The notes beneath the pieces are model-generated. The model worked only from the letters and a program-made list of their open reading frames with translations. It was not told the DNA's origin and did no database searches. The position numbers were made by a program, and so were the translations under genes. DNA of 64,000 nt, from contig CAWCUF010000003.1 in NCBI GenBank assembly GCA_963798745.1, positions 186,001 to 250,000 of the forward strand, written 5' to 3'. The DNA is from Prado023 sp963798745 (GTDB taxonomy: Bacteria; Actinomycetota; Actinomycetes; S36-B12; CAIYMF01). Positions 29,951-39,568 of this stretch are shown piece after piece (position 1 is the stretch's first letter; every line of letters starts with the position of its first letter).

Positions 29951-31192
29951 ATGACCGAGCACGACCACGGACGCGTCGCCGACGACGGCACGGTGTTTGT
30001 CCGGCGCCCGGACGGCGAGGAGGTCGCCGTGGGCCAGTGGGCGGCTGGCGCACCGGCTGAGGGCCTGGCGTTCTTCGAGCGCAAGTACGAGGGGCTCAAG
30101 GCCGAGGCCGAGCTGCTGATCGCCCGGCTCAAGGACGGCAAGGGATCGGCGGAGAACGTCTCGATCGTGGTGGGCAAGCTGCGCGACGCCGTCGAGAACC
30201 CCCACGTGGTGGGCGACCTGGGCGTGCTCAGCGCACTGTCGGAGAAGATCACGGTCGCGGGGCAGGCCCAGCAGGAGGCCGCAGCGGCGGCGAAGGCCGC
30301 TGTCCGCGCCGCGACGTTGGCCGCGCGCACCGCGATCGCCGAGGAGGCCGAGAGCCTGGCCCACGCGACGCAGTGGAAGGCGACCGGCGACCGTTTCAAG
30401 GAACTGCAGGACGGGTGGACCGCCCTGCCCCGCGGAGATCGGGCCAGCCGGGACTCCGAACAGGAGCTGTGGAAGCGGTTCAGCGCCGCCCGCTCGACGT
30501 TCGACAAGGCCCGCAGGGTGCACTTCGCCAACCTCGACGCCCAGCGCAAGCAGGCCAGCGCGGCCAAGGAGGCGATCATCGCCCGGGCGCAGGAGCTGTC
30601 CTCGAGCACCGACTGGGCCGAGACCGCCCGCGCCTACCGCGGGCTGATGGACGAGTGGAAGGCGGCCCCGCGCGGCGGGCGCAACGACGAGGACCGGCTC
30701 TGGGCGCGGTTCCGCGCCGCGCAGGACGTGTTCTTCGACGCCCGCGCCGCCTCGCAGGCTCAGCGCGACGGCGACCAGTCCGAGAACCTGGCGGCCAAGG
30801 AGGCCCTGGCCACCGAGGCTGAGGCGCTGCTGCCGGTCAAGGACCTGGCCGCCGCCAAGGCTGCCCTGCGCGGCATCGCCGAGCGCTGGAACGCGGTCGG
30901 TCACGTGCCCCGCGGCGACCGGGACCGGGTGGAGGGTCGGCTGCGCAAGGTCGAGGACGCGGTGCGCCGCTCCGAGGAGGACCAGTGGCGCCGGACCGAC
31001 CCGGCCAAGCGCGCACTGGCTGAGTCCACCGTGGAGACGTTCCGTGCCTCGCTGGCCAAGCTGGAGAAGCAGGCCGACCAGGCCCGGACCGCCGGTGAGG
31101 ACCGCAAGGCGGCCGACCTGGACGGCCGCGTCGAGCAGACCCGCGCCCTCCTGGCAGCCGCGGAGAGTTCCCTGACCGAGTACTCCGGCTGA
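29951..31192 (+). CDS. DUF349 repeat protein
   Basis: A 413-residue, largely helical and highly charged protein with no signal or membrane segment. Three DUF349 repeats are visible, marked by LxxxTDWxxTxxxxxxLxxxWKxxPRxxRxxExxLWxRFxxAR (for example ATQWKATGDRFKELQDGW, then SSTDWAETARAYRGLMDEW, then LLPVKDLAAAKAALRGIAERW). The family has no defined biochemical role. It follows the cyclophilin gene by 57 bases on the same strand and converges on relA. Confidence 0.9.
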   Translation: MTEHDHGRVADDGTVFVRRPDGEEVAVGQWAAGAPAEGLAFFERKYEGLKAEAELLIARLKDGKGSAENVSIVVGKLRDAVENPHVVGDLGVLSALSEKITVAGQAQQEAAAAAKAAVRAATLAARTAIAEEAESLAHATQWKATGDRFKELQDGWTALPRGDRASRDSEQELWKRFSAARSTFDKARRVHFANLDAQRKQASAAKEAIIARAQELSSSTDWAETARAYRGLMDEWKAAPRGGRNDEDRLWARFRAAQDVFFDARAASQAQRDGDQSENLAAKEALATEAEALLPVKDLAAAKAALRGIAERWNAVGHVPRGDRDRVEGRLRKVEDAVRRSEEDQWRRTDPAKRALAESTVETFRASLAKLEKQADQARTAGEDRKAADLDGRVEQTRALLAAAESSLTEYSG

Positions 31193-31193
31193 C

Positions 31194-31220
31194 CTTCGCA
31201 CACGCTCTCCCTGTGCGAGG
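31194..31220 (+). terminator. Probable terminator between DUF349 and relA
   Basis: CTTCGCACA at 31194-31202 pairs with TGTGCGAGG at 31212-31220 (one G-U) around a short loop, two bases past the DUF349 stop. A second small stem (CCGAG/CTCGG) follows before the convergent relA stop. No U-tract. Confidence 0.5.
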
Positions 31221-31282
31221 ACGCACCCCGAGTCTGGGCGGCGTCTCGGAGGGGGAAGCGGATCGGGCCGGGCAGGGGCGGG

Positions 31283-33553
31283 TCAGACCCGGTAGGCGTC
31301 GAACACGCCTTCCACCCCACGCACCGCGCGCAGCACCGATCCCAGGTGCTTCGGGTCGCCCATCTCGAAGGTGAAGCGCGACATCGCGATCCGCTCCTTC
31401 GTGGTGCTCACCGAGGCGCTGAGGATGTCGACGTGGTGGTCGGCCAGCGCGCGGGTGACGTCGGCGAGCAACCGGGAGCGGTCCAGCGCCTCGACCTGGA
31501 TGTTGACCAGGAACACCGACGACGCGCCCGGGGACCAGGCCACCGGGACGAAGCGCTCCACCTGGCCGGCCATGGCCGCCACGTTCGGGCAGTCCTGGCG
31601 ATGCACGGACACGCCGCTGCCCCGGGTCACGAACCCGGTGATCTCGTCGCCGGGCACCGGTGTGCAGCAGCGCGCGAGCTTGACCCAGACCTCGCCGGGC
31701 TTGGCCCCGATGACGGTGACGCCGGCGTCGGCGTTGGCTCGCTGGCGCAGCTTCGGCATCGCCTGCGGCGTGACCGCCTCGGCGGCGTCGTCGGCGGCCG
31801 CGGCCGCCCCGCCGGCGGTGGCCACCAGGCGATGGATCACCGTCTGCGGGCCGATCCGACCCTCCCCGATCGCCGCGTAGAGCGCGCTGACGTCGGACTG
31901 GCGCAGGTCGGCGGCCACGGCGCTCAGCGCAGCGGTGGACAGCAGCCGATGGACCGAGACGCCCTCCTTGCGCATCGCCTTGAGCAGTTGGTCCTTGCCC
32001 TTGTCGATGGCCTCCTCGCGGCGCTCGCGGGAGAACCAGGCCTTGATCTTCGAGCGCGCCCGGGGGCTGCGCACGAACGTCAACCAGTCCCGGCTCGGTC
32101 CCGCACCCTCAGCCTTGGACGTGAACACCTCGACGGCGTCGCCGTTGGCCAACTTGCTGTCCAGTGGCACCAGCCGCCCGTTCACCCGGGCGCCGACGCA
32201 CCGATGCCCCAACTCGGTGTGCACCGCGTAGGCGAAGTCGATCGGGGTGGAGCCCGACGGCAGCGCGATCACGTCCCCGCGCGGGGTGAACACGAACACC
32301 TCGGTGGACCCCAGGTCGTAGCGCAGCGACTCGAGGAACTCGCCGGGATCCTCGGTCTCCCGCTGCCACTCCACGAGTTGGCGCAGCCAGCCCAGATCGT
32401 CGGGGCCCAGCTTTCCGCCGACCTCGGTCTGCTTGTAGCGCCAGTGCGCCGCGATGCCGTACTCGGCGGCGCGGTGCATCTCGTGGGTGCGGATCTGCAC
32501 CTCCACGGGCTTGCCCTCCGGGCCGATCACCGTGGTGTGCAGCGACTGGTACATGTTGAACTTGGGCATCGCGATGTAGTCCTTGAAGCGCCCGGGCAGC
32601 GGGTTCCAGGCCGCGTGCAGCGTGCCCAGCACCGCGTAGCAGTCGCGCACGGAGTCGACCAGGATGCGCACCCCGACCAGGTCGTAGATGTCGCCGAAGT
32701 CATGCCCGCGCACGATCATCTTCTGGTAGACGGAGTAGTAGTGCTTGGGTCGACCGGTCACCGTCGCGCGGATCCGCGCAGTGCGCAGCCGCGCCTCGAT
32801 GTCGCCGATCACCTGCTCGAGGAACTGCTCGCGAGCCGGGGCGCGCTGGCCGATCAGGCGCACGATCTCGTCGTACATCTTCGGGTGCAGCGTGGCGAAG
32901 GACAGGTCCTCCAGCTCCCACTTCATGGTGTTCATGCCCAGGCGATGGGCCAGCGGGGCGTAGATGTCCAGGGTTTCCCGGGCCTTGATCGCCTGCTTCT
33001 CGGGCGGCAGCCACTGCAGGGTGCGCATGTTGTGCAGCCGGTCGGCGAGCTTGATCACCAGCACCCGGATGTCGCGGGCCATCGCCACGACCATCTTGCG
33101 CACGGTCTCCGCCGCGCTGGACTCCCCGTAGGTGACCTTGTCCAGCTTGGTCACCCCGTCAACCAGGGCCGCGATCTCCTCGCCGAAGTCCGCGCGCAGC
33201 AGGTCCAGGGTGTAGCCGGTGTCCTCCACCGTGTCGTGCAGCAGGGCCGCGGCCAGGGTCGGGCCCGTCATGCCGAGGTCGGCCAGGATCTGGGTGACGG
33301 CGACCGGGTGGGTGATGTAGGGCTCACCGGAGCGTCGCTTCTGCTCCCGGTGCATCACCGCGGCGGTCTGATGCGCGTGGATCAACAGCCGGGTGTCGGC
33401 CCGGGGATGGAACTGCCGCAGCGAGCGGAGCACCGGATCGAGCTCCGGCGGGATCCCGGAGCCACCCCGGTTGGCCAGCCGGGACAGGCGGGAGCGCAGC
33501 CCTGGGGCTGACTCCACCGCCGAATCGGCCGGCAGGGTCTCCGGATCGGCCAC
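31283..33553 (-). CDS. relA: Bifunctional (p)ppGpp synthetase/hydrolase (RelA/SpoT homologue)
   Basis: A 756-residue protein, full length for the long RSH class. GTG 33553 has GGAGG five bases before it; the GTG at 33559 has none. Domains in order: HD hydrolase (LLHDTVEDTGYT, KLADRLHNMRTL), synthetase (GRPKHYYSVYQKM, DLVGVRILVDS, AMPKFNMYQSLHT), TGS (VFTPRGDVIALPSGSTPIDFAY), a CC/helical region and a C-terminal ACT domain (VNIQVEALDRSRLLADVTRAL). An intact HD motif indicates hydrolase activity as well. It controls the stringent response. The apt gene usually between secF and relA is absent. Confidence 0.96.
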   Translation of the reverse strand: MADPETLPADSAVESAPGLRSRLSRLANRGGSGIPPELDPVLRSLRQFHPRADTRLLIHAHQTAAVMHREQKRRSGEPYITHPVAVTQILADLGMTGPTLAAALLHDTVEDTGYTLDLLRADFGEEIAALVDGVTKLDKVTYGESSAAETVRKMVVAMARDIRVLVIKLADRLHNMRTLQWLPPEKQAIKARETLDIYAPLAHRLGMNTMKWELEDLSFATLHPKMYDEIVRLIGQRAPAREQFLEQVIGDIEARLRTARIRATVTGRPKHYYSVYQKMIVRGHDFGDIYDLVGVRILVDSVRDCYAVLGTLHAAWNPLPGRFKDYIAMPKFNMYQSLHTTVIGPEGKPVEVQIRTHEMHRAAEYGIAAHWRYKQTEVGGKLGPDDLGWLRQLVEWQRETEDPGEFLESLRYDLGSTEVFVFTPRGDVIALPSGSTPIDFAYAVHTELGHRCVGARVNGRLVPLDSKLANGDAVEVFTSKAEGAGPSRDWLTFVRSPRARSKIKAWFSRERREEAIDKGKDQLLKAMRKEGVSVHRLLSTAALSAVAADLRQSDVSALYAAIGEGRIGPQTVIHRLVATAGGAAAAADDAAEAVTPQAMPKLRQRANADAGVTVIGAKPGEVWVKLARCCTPVPGDEITGFVTRGSGVSVHRQDCPNVAAMAGQVERFVPVAWSPGASSVFLVNIQVEALDRSRLLADVTRALADHHVDILSASVSTTKERIAMSRFTFEMGDPKHLGSVLRAVRGVEGVFDAYRV

Positions 33554-33663
33554 ACGCACCTCCCTCTTGCTAGGGCGAGTGTACGGCGCGCCGTAGACAG
33601 CTGCCGGGGCGCTGCAGGCCGGTAGCTGGCTCGATCAAGGTCGGGCGCTGTGGCCCGGGGCGC

Positions 33664-34845
33664 TCAGCGCCGGTCAGCCCGGCTGCTGCGCTTGGGCTGG
33701 TTGCGCGGGCCCCCGGCGGCCCGCCTGGCCCGGGCCCGGTCCATCGCCTCGCTGCTCGACTCGGTGCTGGCCTGCGGAGCTTCCGACGTATCGTCGACTT
33801 CCTGCGCCACGGCCACCCCGCCGCTCGAACCTGCAGACCCGCCGCCCGCTGCCGACTTCGCCGGCGTCCCGGTGCCCCGGGGGCCCGAGCCGCGGGCCTG
33901 GACCCGACGGGCCAGGGCCTGCATCTGCGGGTCGCGCTCCATGAGCTGGCACAGCGACGGCGTGGCGATGAAGATCGAGGAGTAGGTGCCTGCGGCCATG
34001 CCCACGAACAGGGCCAGGGCCAGGTCCTTGAGCGTGCCCGCCCCGAGGACGCCGGCGCCGACGAACAGGATCGCCGCCACGGGCAACAGGGCCACCACGG
34101 ACGTGTTGATGCTGCGCACCAAAGTCTGGTTGACCGCCAGGTTGGCCGACTGGGAGTAGGTCCGACGACTCTGGCCCAGCACGCCGCGGGTGTTCTCCTT
34201 GACCTTGTCGAACACGACCACGGTGTCGTAGAGCGAGTAGCCCAGGATGGTCAACACACCGATGACGGTGCTGGGGGTGACCTCGAACTGCAGCAGCGAG
34301 TAGACGCCGATCGTGATCACGACGTCGTGGACCAGGGCGATCAGGGCCGCCACGGCCATCCTCCAGTCGAAGTAGATCGCCAGGAAGATGCTCAGCAGCG
34401 CCAGGAACACGACCAACGCGGTCAGGGCCTTCTGGGTGATCTCACCGCCCCACGTCGGGCCGACGATCTGCACCGACACGTCCTCGGAGGTGACTCCGCA
34501 GGCCTGCGCGAGCGCCGAGCGGACCTCCGTGCTCGTGCCGGTCTCGAGCGCCTCGGTGGTGATCCGGATCGTGGCCGAGCCCAACTCGGTGGCGGTGCTG
34601 GGTGTGACCCCGGCACCTTCCACAGCACTACGTGCCTGATCGATGGTGCACGAGTTCGAGGAGACCTGGAACTCCGCCCCGCCCGTGAACTCGATGCCAT
34701 AGTTCAGTCCGCGCACGAACAGCGAGAGCAGGGCGATCAGCACGACGACGGCCGAGATCGTGTACCACCGCCGCCGCTGGCCGACGATGTCGTAGGAGAT
34801 CTCGCCGGAGTAGAGCTTGTGGCCGAACGTTCCGATGCGCGACAT
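33664..34845 (-). CDS. secF: Protein translocase subunit SecF
   Basis: A 393-residue membrane protein with six predicted helices. Family motifs: YGIEFTGGAEFQV in the first external loop, YFDWRMAVAALIALVHDVVITIGVYSLL, GYSLYDTVVVFDKVKEN and RSINTSVVALLPVAAILFVG. The C-terminal 100 residues are a disordered, basic and Gly/Ser-rich tail longer than in E. coli. ATG 34845 is two bases from the secD stop. With SecD it uses the proton gradient to promote late steps of export. Confidence 0.95.
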   Translation of the reverse strand: MSRIGTFGHKLYSGEISYDIVGQRRRWYTISAVVVLIALLSLFVRGLNYGIEFTGGAEFQVSSNSCTIDQARSAVEGAGVTPSTATELGSATIRITTEALETGTSTEVRSALAQACGVTSEDVSVQIVGPTWGGEITQKALTALVVFLALLSIFLAIYFDWRMAVAALIALVHDVVITIGVYSLLQFEVTPSTVIGVLTILGYSLYDTVVVFDKVKENTRGVLGQSRRTYSQSANLAVNQTLVRSINTSVVALLPVAAILFVGAGVLGAGTLKDLALALFVGMAAGTYSSIFIATPSLCQLMERDPQMQALARRVQARGSGPRGTGTPAKSAAGGGSAGSSGGVAVAQEVDDTSEAPQASTESSSEAMDRARARRAAGGPRNQPKRSSRADRR

Positions 34846-34847
34846 GG

Positions 34848-36545
34848 CTAGCGCCTCCCTGCCGTGGTCGAGGGGCGTACCGCCGGGGAGTCCGGGATGC
34901 CCAACCGCTTCGGATCGACCCCGGACAGCGGGTGCCCGGACTGGAAGAACCGGGTGCCGGCAAGCAGCCCGACGACGGGGCGCGTGAACGTGAATGCCAC
35001 GAGGACGTCGACCAGCGTGGTCAGGCCCAGCGCGAACGCGAACCCGCGCACGCTGCCGATGCTCAGCACGTAGAGCACCACCGCGCCGAGGAACGACACG
35101 AAGTCGGCGGCCAGCAGGGTGCGCCGAGCCCGGATCCAGCCGGTGTCGACCGCGACCCGCAGACTGCGGCCGTCACGCACCTCGTCACGCAGGCGTTCGA
35201 AGTACACGATGAACGAGTCCGCGGTGATGCCGATCGCCACGATGGCGCCCGCGATCCCGGCCAGGGTCAGGGTGAAGCCCACCGTCCGACCGAAGACCAC
35301 GAACAGGGCGTAGGTGATGACCCCGGCCAAGAGCAGGCTGGCCACCGCCACCAGGCCAAGCGCCCGGTAGTAGGCCAGCAGGTACAGGGCCACCAGGATC
35401 AGGCCGATCGCGCCGGCCAGCAGGCCCGCGCGCAGGTAGTCCGCGCCGGCGGTCGGGGTGATCGAGGTGATCTGGCCGACCTCGAGGCTGATCGGCAGCG
35501 AGCCGAACTTCAGCACGTTGGCCAGGTCGCGGGCCTCCTCGACGGTGAAGTCGCCGGTGATCTGGGCCTGCCCCCCGCCGATCGGCTCGTTGAACTGGGG
35601 TGCGCTGAACACCACGCCGTCGAGCACGATGCCGAACTGGTTCTGCGGCGGATCCTTCTGCCAGATCTCCGTGGAGATCTCCGCCAGGGCCCTGCCACCC
35701 TCGGCGTCGAACTCCAGGGAGACCGACCAGCCGTTCGTCGTCGGGTCCAGTTGCGCTGTGGCGCTGGTCACCGACGTGCCCTTGATGAACACCGGCTGGA
35801 GCAGGTACTTGACCACACCGTCGCGGTCACAGGTGGCCAGCCACAGCTCCGGGTCGTCGGGGCTGCCCGAACGGTTCTCGGGCAGGGTGCAGTCCAGGCG
35901 CAGGGCGCGGTCCTGGAACTCCGTGTCGTTCGCCGCGGCCTGCACCGGGATCTCGGGCTGCTCCACCGCGGGCGTCGGGGTGGGGCTGGCTGAGGCGCTG
36001 GGCTCCTCGGAGGCGACCGGCTGCTCCGGGCTCGCGCTCGGCTCGGCCTCGGCCCCGTCGGTGGCCGTCGGGCTGGGCTGGGCCTCGGTCGGCGTCGGCT
36101 CCGCGCTCGGCTCGTCGATCGGGGCGTTCGGGTCGACCGCCTCGGGGCCCGTGGCTGCCTCGACCGCACGGAAGGACAACTGGGCGGTGCGCCCCACCAG
36201 CTCGACCAGGCGGTCCTGCTCGACGGAGCCGGGCACGGAGACGATGATCGCCGCGTTGTCCCCGGACCCCTGGACGGTCACCTCGGACTCCGCGACGCCC
36301 AAGCCGTTCACGCGTTGGCGGATGATCTCGACCGCCTGGTTGAGCTGATCGTCGGTGATCGAGCCGTCCACGCCGGGCGCGGCGGTGGGCAGCAGCGTCA
36401 CCTGGGTGCCGCCCTGCAGGTCCAGGCCCAACTGTGGGGTGTTGGGCTGACCCGGCCAGAACGCCCAGGCCACCAGCCCGACGACCAGGAGGATGAACGG
36501 CCCGAGGACGCGCCAGGGGCGGTAGGCCGAGGTGGTGCTAGCCAC
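34848..36545 (-). CDS. secD: Protein translocase subunit SecD
   Basis: A 565-residue protein; GTG 36545 has GGGGAGG six bases upstream and overlaps the end of yajC. First helix GPFILLVVGLVAWAFW, then the P1 external domain with GLDLQGGTQVTLLP, and a C-terminal five-helix block (GLILVALYLLAYYRALGLVAV, GIAGAIVAIGITADSFIVYFERLRDEVRDG). Residues about 130-205 are a Pro/Ser/Glu/Thr-rich insertion in the external domain, a feature seen in several actinobacterial SecD proteins. Forms the SecDF-YajC complex. Confidence 0.95.
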   Translation of the reverse strand: MASTTSAYRPWRVLGPFILLVVGLVAWAFWPGQPNTPQLGLDLQGGTQVTLLPTAAPGVDGSITDDQLNQAVEIIRQRVNGLGVAESEVTVQGSGDNAAIIVSVPGSVEQDRLVELVGRTAQLSFRAVEAATGPEAVDPNAPIDEPSAEPTPTEAQPSPTATDGAEAEPSASPEQPVASEEPSASASPTPTPAVEQPEIPVQAAANDTEFQDRALRLDCTLPENRSGSPDDPELWLATCDRDGVVKYLLQPVFIKGTSVTSATAQLDPTTNGWSVSLEFDAEGGRALAEISTEIWQKDPPQNQFGIVLDGVVFSAPQFNEPIGGGQAQITGDFTVEEARDLANVLKFGSLPISLEVGQITSITPTAGADYLRAGLLAGAIGLILVALYLLAYYRALGLVAVASLLLAGVITYALFVVFGRTVGFTLTLAGIAGAIVAIGITADSFIVYFERLRDEVRDGRSLRVAVDTGWIRARRTLLAADFVSFLGAVVLYVLSIGSVRGFAFALGLTTLVDVLVAFTFTRPVVGLLAGTRFFQSGHPLSGVDPKRLGIPDSPAVRPSTTAGRR

Positions 36546-36897
36546 GGTCGGCCTCCCCGCGCGGATCGGTCCCAGGGTCGTCGGCAGAGTCCTGGGCATC
36601 AGCGGTGTCCGCAGCGGGCGGGTCACCGAGGTCGAAATCCTCGGTGGGCACCACCCGCGCGACGGCCACGGCCAGCATCTCGATCTCGACCCCGGGAGCG
36701 ATCGCGAGCACGACCACGTCGTCGTCGATCGAGGTGAGGGTGCCGAACACCCCCGCGGTCGTCATGATCCGCTGGCCGGGGGCCAACGAGGCGACGAGCT
36801 GGTCCTGGTCACGGCGCCGGCGTTGGGCCGGCCGGATGAGCAGCAGCCAGAAGGCCGCCGCGATGGCAACCAGGGGCAGGAGGTCGAGCAGGGTCAT
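36538..36897 (-). CDS. yajC: Preprotein translocase subunit YajC
   Basis: A 119-residue protein starting at ATG 36897. One N-terminal transmembrane helix (LLDLLPLVAIAAAFWLLLIRPAQRR, with the characteristic RPxxRR end), then the small cytoplasmic domain (LAPGQRIMTTAGVFGTL, then DDDVVVLAIAPGVEIEMLAVAVARVV) and an acidic tail. It overlaps secD by eight bases and follows ruvB after 31 bases. Confidence 0.93.
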   Translation of the reverse strand: MTLLDLLPLVAIAAAFWLLLIRPAQRRRRDQDQLVASLAPGQRIMTTAGVFGTLTSIDDDVVVLAIAPGVEIEMLAVAVARVVPTEDFDLGDPPAADTADAQDSADDPGTDPRGEADRG

Positions 36898-36928
36898 GGA
36901 GGGCCTTTCCGCACAAGTCCGCCCGATT

Positions 36929-38005
36929 CTAGACGCCTTCCTCGGCCACTCCCCCATTGCGCTGCGGTGCGTCGTCACCGAACGGGAGGCTGACCTGACC
37001 GCTGCCCGGCGGCGGGGTCATGCCCAGGTGTCGCCACGCAGCCTCGGTGGCCATGCGTCCGCGGGGGGTCCGATACATCAAACCAGCACGAACCAGGAAC
37101 GGTTCGGCCACGGTCTCGACGGTCTCGGGCTCCTCGGCCACCGCGACCGCCAGCGTCGAGAGCCCCACCGGTCCACCCCGGAAGGTACGCAGCAGCGCAT
37201 CGAGGACGCTGCGGTCGAGGCGGTCCAGGCCGAGCACGTCGACCTCGTAGAGATCCAGCGCGGCATGCGCGGTGGCCCGGTCCAGGCCGCCGTCACCGTG
37301 CACGAGGGCGTAGTCGCGCACCCGGCGCAGCAGTCGGTTGGCCACCCGGGGCGTGCCCCGCGACCGGCCGGCGATCTCCGCGGCCCCGTCCGCGTCCAGA
37401 TCGACTCCCATCAGCCGCGCGGACCGGTTGACGATCGTGACCAGGTCGGTGTCGTTGTAGAAGTCCATGTGCGCGGTGAACCCGAACCGGTCACGCAGCG
37501 GGCCCGGCAGCAGCCCGGCCCGGGTGGTGGCCCCGACGAGTGTGAACGGCGCGAGCTCCAGGGGGATCGCCGTGGCGCCGGGCCCCTTGCCGACGACGAT
37601 GTCGACCCGGAAGTCCTCCATGGCCACGTAGAGCATCTCCTCAGCCGGCCGGGCCATCCGGTGGATCTCGTCGAGGAACAGCACCTCGCCGGGCACCAGG
37701 CTGCTGAGCACGGCAGCGAGGTCCCCCGCGTGCTGGATCGCAGGACCCGAGGTGATCCGCATGGGGGTGGCCATCTCACCGGCGATGATCATCGCCAGGG
37801 TGGTCTTGCCCAGCCCGGGTGGCCCGGAGAGCAGCACGTGGTCGGCGGTGGCGTTGCGGTGCCGGGCAGCCTCCAGCACCAGCCCCAACTGGGAGCGCAC
37901 CCGGTCCTGGCCGACGAAGTCGACGAGGCTGCGCGGGCGCAGCGCTCCCTCGGCCGCGATGTCCTCGGCGTCCGCGGTGCCGTCGAGGAGGTCCTCGGAA
38001 CTCAT
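36929..38005 (-). CDS. ruvB: Holliday junction branch migration ATPase RuvB
   Basis: A 358-residue AAA+ motor. Motifs: LRPRSLVDFVGQ, Walker A GPPGLGKTTLA, Walker B VLFLDEIHR, the beta-hairpin/RuvA-contact region (VVGKGPGATAIPLELAPFTLVGATTR), sensor 2 arginine region (GTPRVANRLLRRVRDYA) and the C-terminal winged helix (LMYRTPRGRMAT). ATG 38005 overlaps the ruvA stop as ATGA. Confidence 0.97.
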   Translation of the reverse strand: MSSEDLLDGTADAEDIAAEGALRPRSLVDFVGQDRVRSQLGLVLEAARHRNATADHVLLSGPPGLGKTTLAMIIAGEMATPMRITSGPAIQHAGDLAAVLSSLVPGEVLFLDEIHRMARPAEEMLYVAMEDFRVDIVVGKGPGATAIPLELAPFTLVGATTRAGLLPGPLRDRFGFTAHMDFYNDTDLVTIVNRSARLMGVDLDADGAAEIAGRSRGTPRVANRLLRRVRDYALVHGDGGLDRATAHAALDLYEVDVLGLDRLDRSVLDALLRTFRGGPVGLSTLAVAVAEEPETVETVAEPFLVRAGLMYRTPRGRMATEAAWRHLGMTPPPGSGQVSLPFGDDAPQRNGGVAEEGV

Positions 38006-38610
38006 GCGCGGTCCAGGTGGCGCAGGGCGGAGCGCAGCAGGCTCGGGACCGACGGGTGCCCGCCCCCGGCGAGCACGGCCTCGGCCTCAGGACGCACCGC
38101 CTCGGCGGCAGCGCGGGCATCGCGGGGCGGCCAGCCCAGGGCGATCAGGCCATCGGTGACCGGCCCTGACCACTGTTCCTGCTCGGTCGTCGGAGTGGTG
38201 GGCGTGCTCGGCACCCCGAGCCGATCCTTGAGTTCCAGGGCGATCCGGGCTGCCCCCTTGCGCCCGATCCCGGGTGGCTTGGACAGGGTGACCAGGTCAT
38301 CACCGGCCACCGCCGCGCGCAACTGCTCGACGGTGAGCACGGCCAGGATCGCCTGGGCGGTGCGCGGGCCGATGCCCGTCACCGACTGCAGGACGTCGAA
38401 GGTGGCCCGCTCCTGCTCGTCGGTGAAGCCGAACAGGGTCAGGGAGTCCTCGCGCACGACCAGCGCGGTGGGCACCCGGGCCGGCGTGCCGGCTCGCAGC
38501 TCGGCCAGCGCACGTGCGTGCAACTGCACGCTCAACCCGACGCCACCGACTTCGATGACCGCGTGGTCAGTGGCCACCGAGGCCACCATGCCGTGCACGA
38601 AGGCGATCAT
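38002..38610 (-). CDS. ruvA: Holliday junction branch migration protein RuvA
   Basis: A 202-residue protein with the three RuvA domains: N-terminal OB-fold (MIAFVHGMVASVATDHAVIEVGGVG), the double helix-hairpin-helix region (VTGIGPRTAQAILAVL, then PPGIGRKGAARIALELKD) and a C-terminal UBA-like domain (LIALGWPPRDARAAAEAV) joined by a Thr/Pro linker. ATGA overlaps on both sides tie it to ruvC and ruvB. Confidence 0.96.
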   Translation of the reverse strand: MIAFVHGMVASVATDHAVIEVGGVGLSVQLHARALAELRAGTPARVPTALVVREDSLTLFGFTDEQERATFDVLQSVTGIGPRTAQAILAVLTVEQLRAAVAGDDLVTLSKPPGIGRKGAARIALELKDRLGVPSTPTTPTTEQEQWSGPVTDGLIALGWPPRDARAAAEAVRPEAEAVLAGGGHPSVPSLLRSALRHLDRA

Positions 38611-39290
38611 CGCGGGCCGCCGATCCGGACGCCGACACCGGGATCACGCGGGGCGGCGACGGTGGGGCGCGACTGGGACGCCGGTCCGGCCCACGGCAGC
38701 GAGCCTGGTGGGGAGGCTGGCCGGGCCACCGGCGTGGCAGGCGTGGCGCGGGGTGCCGCCCGGCGTGGGATCCGCGACGGTGCCGTGGCGGCGACCGCCT
38801 CGGCGATCCGGGTGCTGGCCGAGCCGCGCCACACATGGCAGATCGCCAGCGCGAGCGCGTCGGTGGCATCCACGGGTTTGGGCGTGCTCTCCAGGCGCAG
38901 GATGCGCACCACCATGCCGGCCACCTGGGCCTTGTCCGCACGGCCGGTGCCGGTGACTGCGGCCTTCACCTCGGTGGGCGTGTGCCAGGCGACCGGCAGC
39001 CCGGCCCGGGCCGCGGCCAGCACCGCCACCGCGGAGGCCTGGGCGGTGCCCATCACGGAGTTCAGGTTGTGCTGGGCGAACATGCGCTCCACGACCACGA
39101 TGTCCGGGGAGGTGGCCGCTATGAGGTCCTCGATGCCTGCGCTGATGGCCAGCAATCGTTCGGGCAGCGGCGCGGCCGACGACGTGGTGAGCACCTCGAC
39201 ATGGCGCAGCGCGAGCGCCCTGCCGGGCGCCCCCTCGATCACCCCCAGGCCGCAGCGCGTCAGACCTGGATCCACCCCGAGTACACGCAT
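38607..39290 (-). CDS. ruvC: Crossover junction endodeoxyribonuclease RuvC
   Basis: A 227-residue RNase H-fold resolvase. ATG 39290 has GGAGG four bases upstream. The catalytic acidic residues are in RVLGVDPGLTRCG, VVVERMFAQHNLNSV and the C-terminal DATDALALAICH. About 60 residues of Pro/Ala/Arg-rich tail extend past the usual end. First gene of ruvCAB; a perfect SOS box precedes it. Confidence 0.95.
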   Translation of the reverse strand: MRVLGVDPGLTRCGLGVIEGAPGRALALRHVEVLTTSSAAPLPERLLAISAGIEDLIAATSPDIVVVERMFAQHNLNSVMGTAQASAVAVLAAARAGLPVAWHTPTEVKAAVTGTGRADKAQVAGMVVRILRLESTPKPVDATDALALAICHVWRGSASTRIAEAVAATAPSRIPRRAAPRATPATPVARPASPPGSLPWAGPASQSRPTVAAPRDPGVGVRIGGPR

Positions 39291-39304
39291 GCCACCTCCC
39301 GATA

Positions 39305-39318
39305 CGAACAGGTGTTCG
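39305..39318 (-). promoter_or_regulatory. LexA (SOS) box upstream of ruvC
   Basis: CGAACAGGTGTTCG matches the Gram-positive SOS consensus CGAACrnryGTTCG at every position. It lies 15 bases upstream of the ruvC start codon, so LexA would block transcription of ruvCAB until DNA damage. ruvCAB is a known LexA target in other Actinomycetota. Confidence 0.85.
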
Positions 39319-39568
39319 CACCCTATCCGGGCGGAACGCGAGCCGCGGGCGCGACACGCTCTCCCAGCCCAGCCGATCCAGCCGAGCCGATCAAGCCAGC
39401 GAATCGACGCAGCGGGACCAACGAGCCGATCGGAAAGCCCCCGGCCGACCGTCCGTCGCGGCTCACCGACCGCTGGACGCGGCAACCGACAGCCCCGGTC
39501 ACCGGCCGTTCACCCGCGCGGACCGCGGGGCTAGGCTCTGGGCACACGCCCACGAGCTAGGAGCGACC

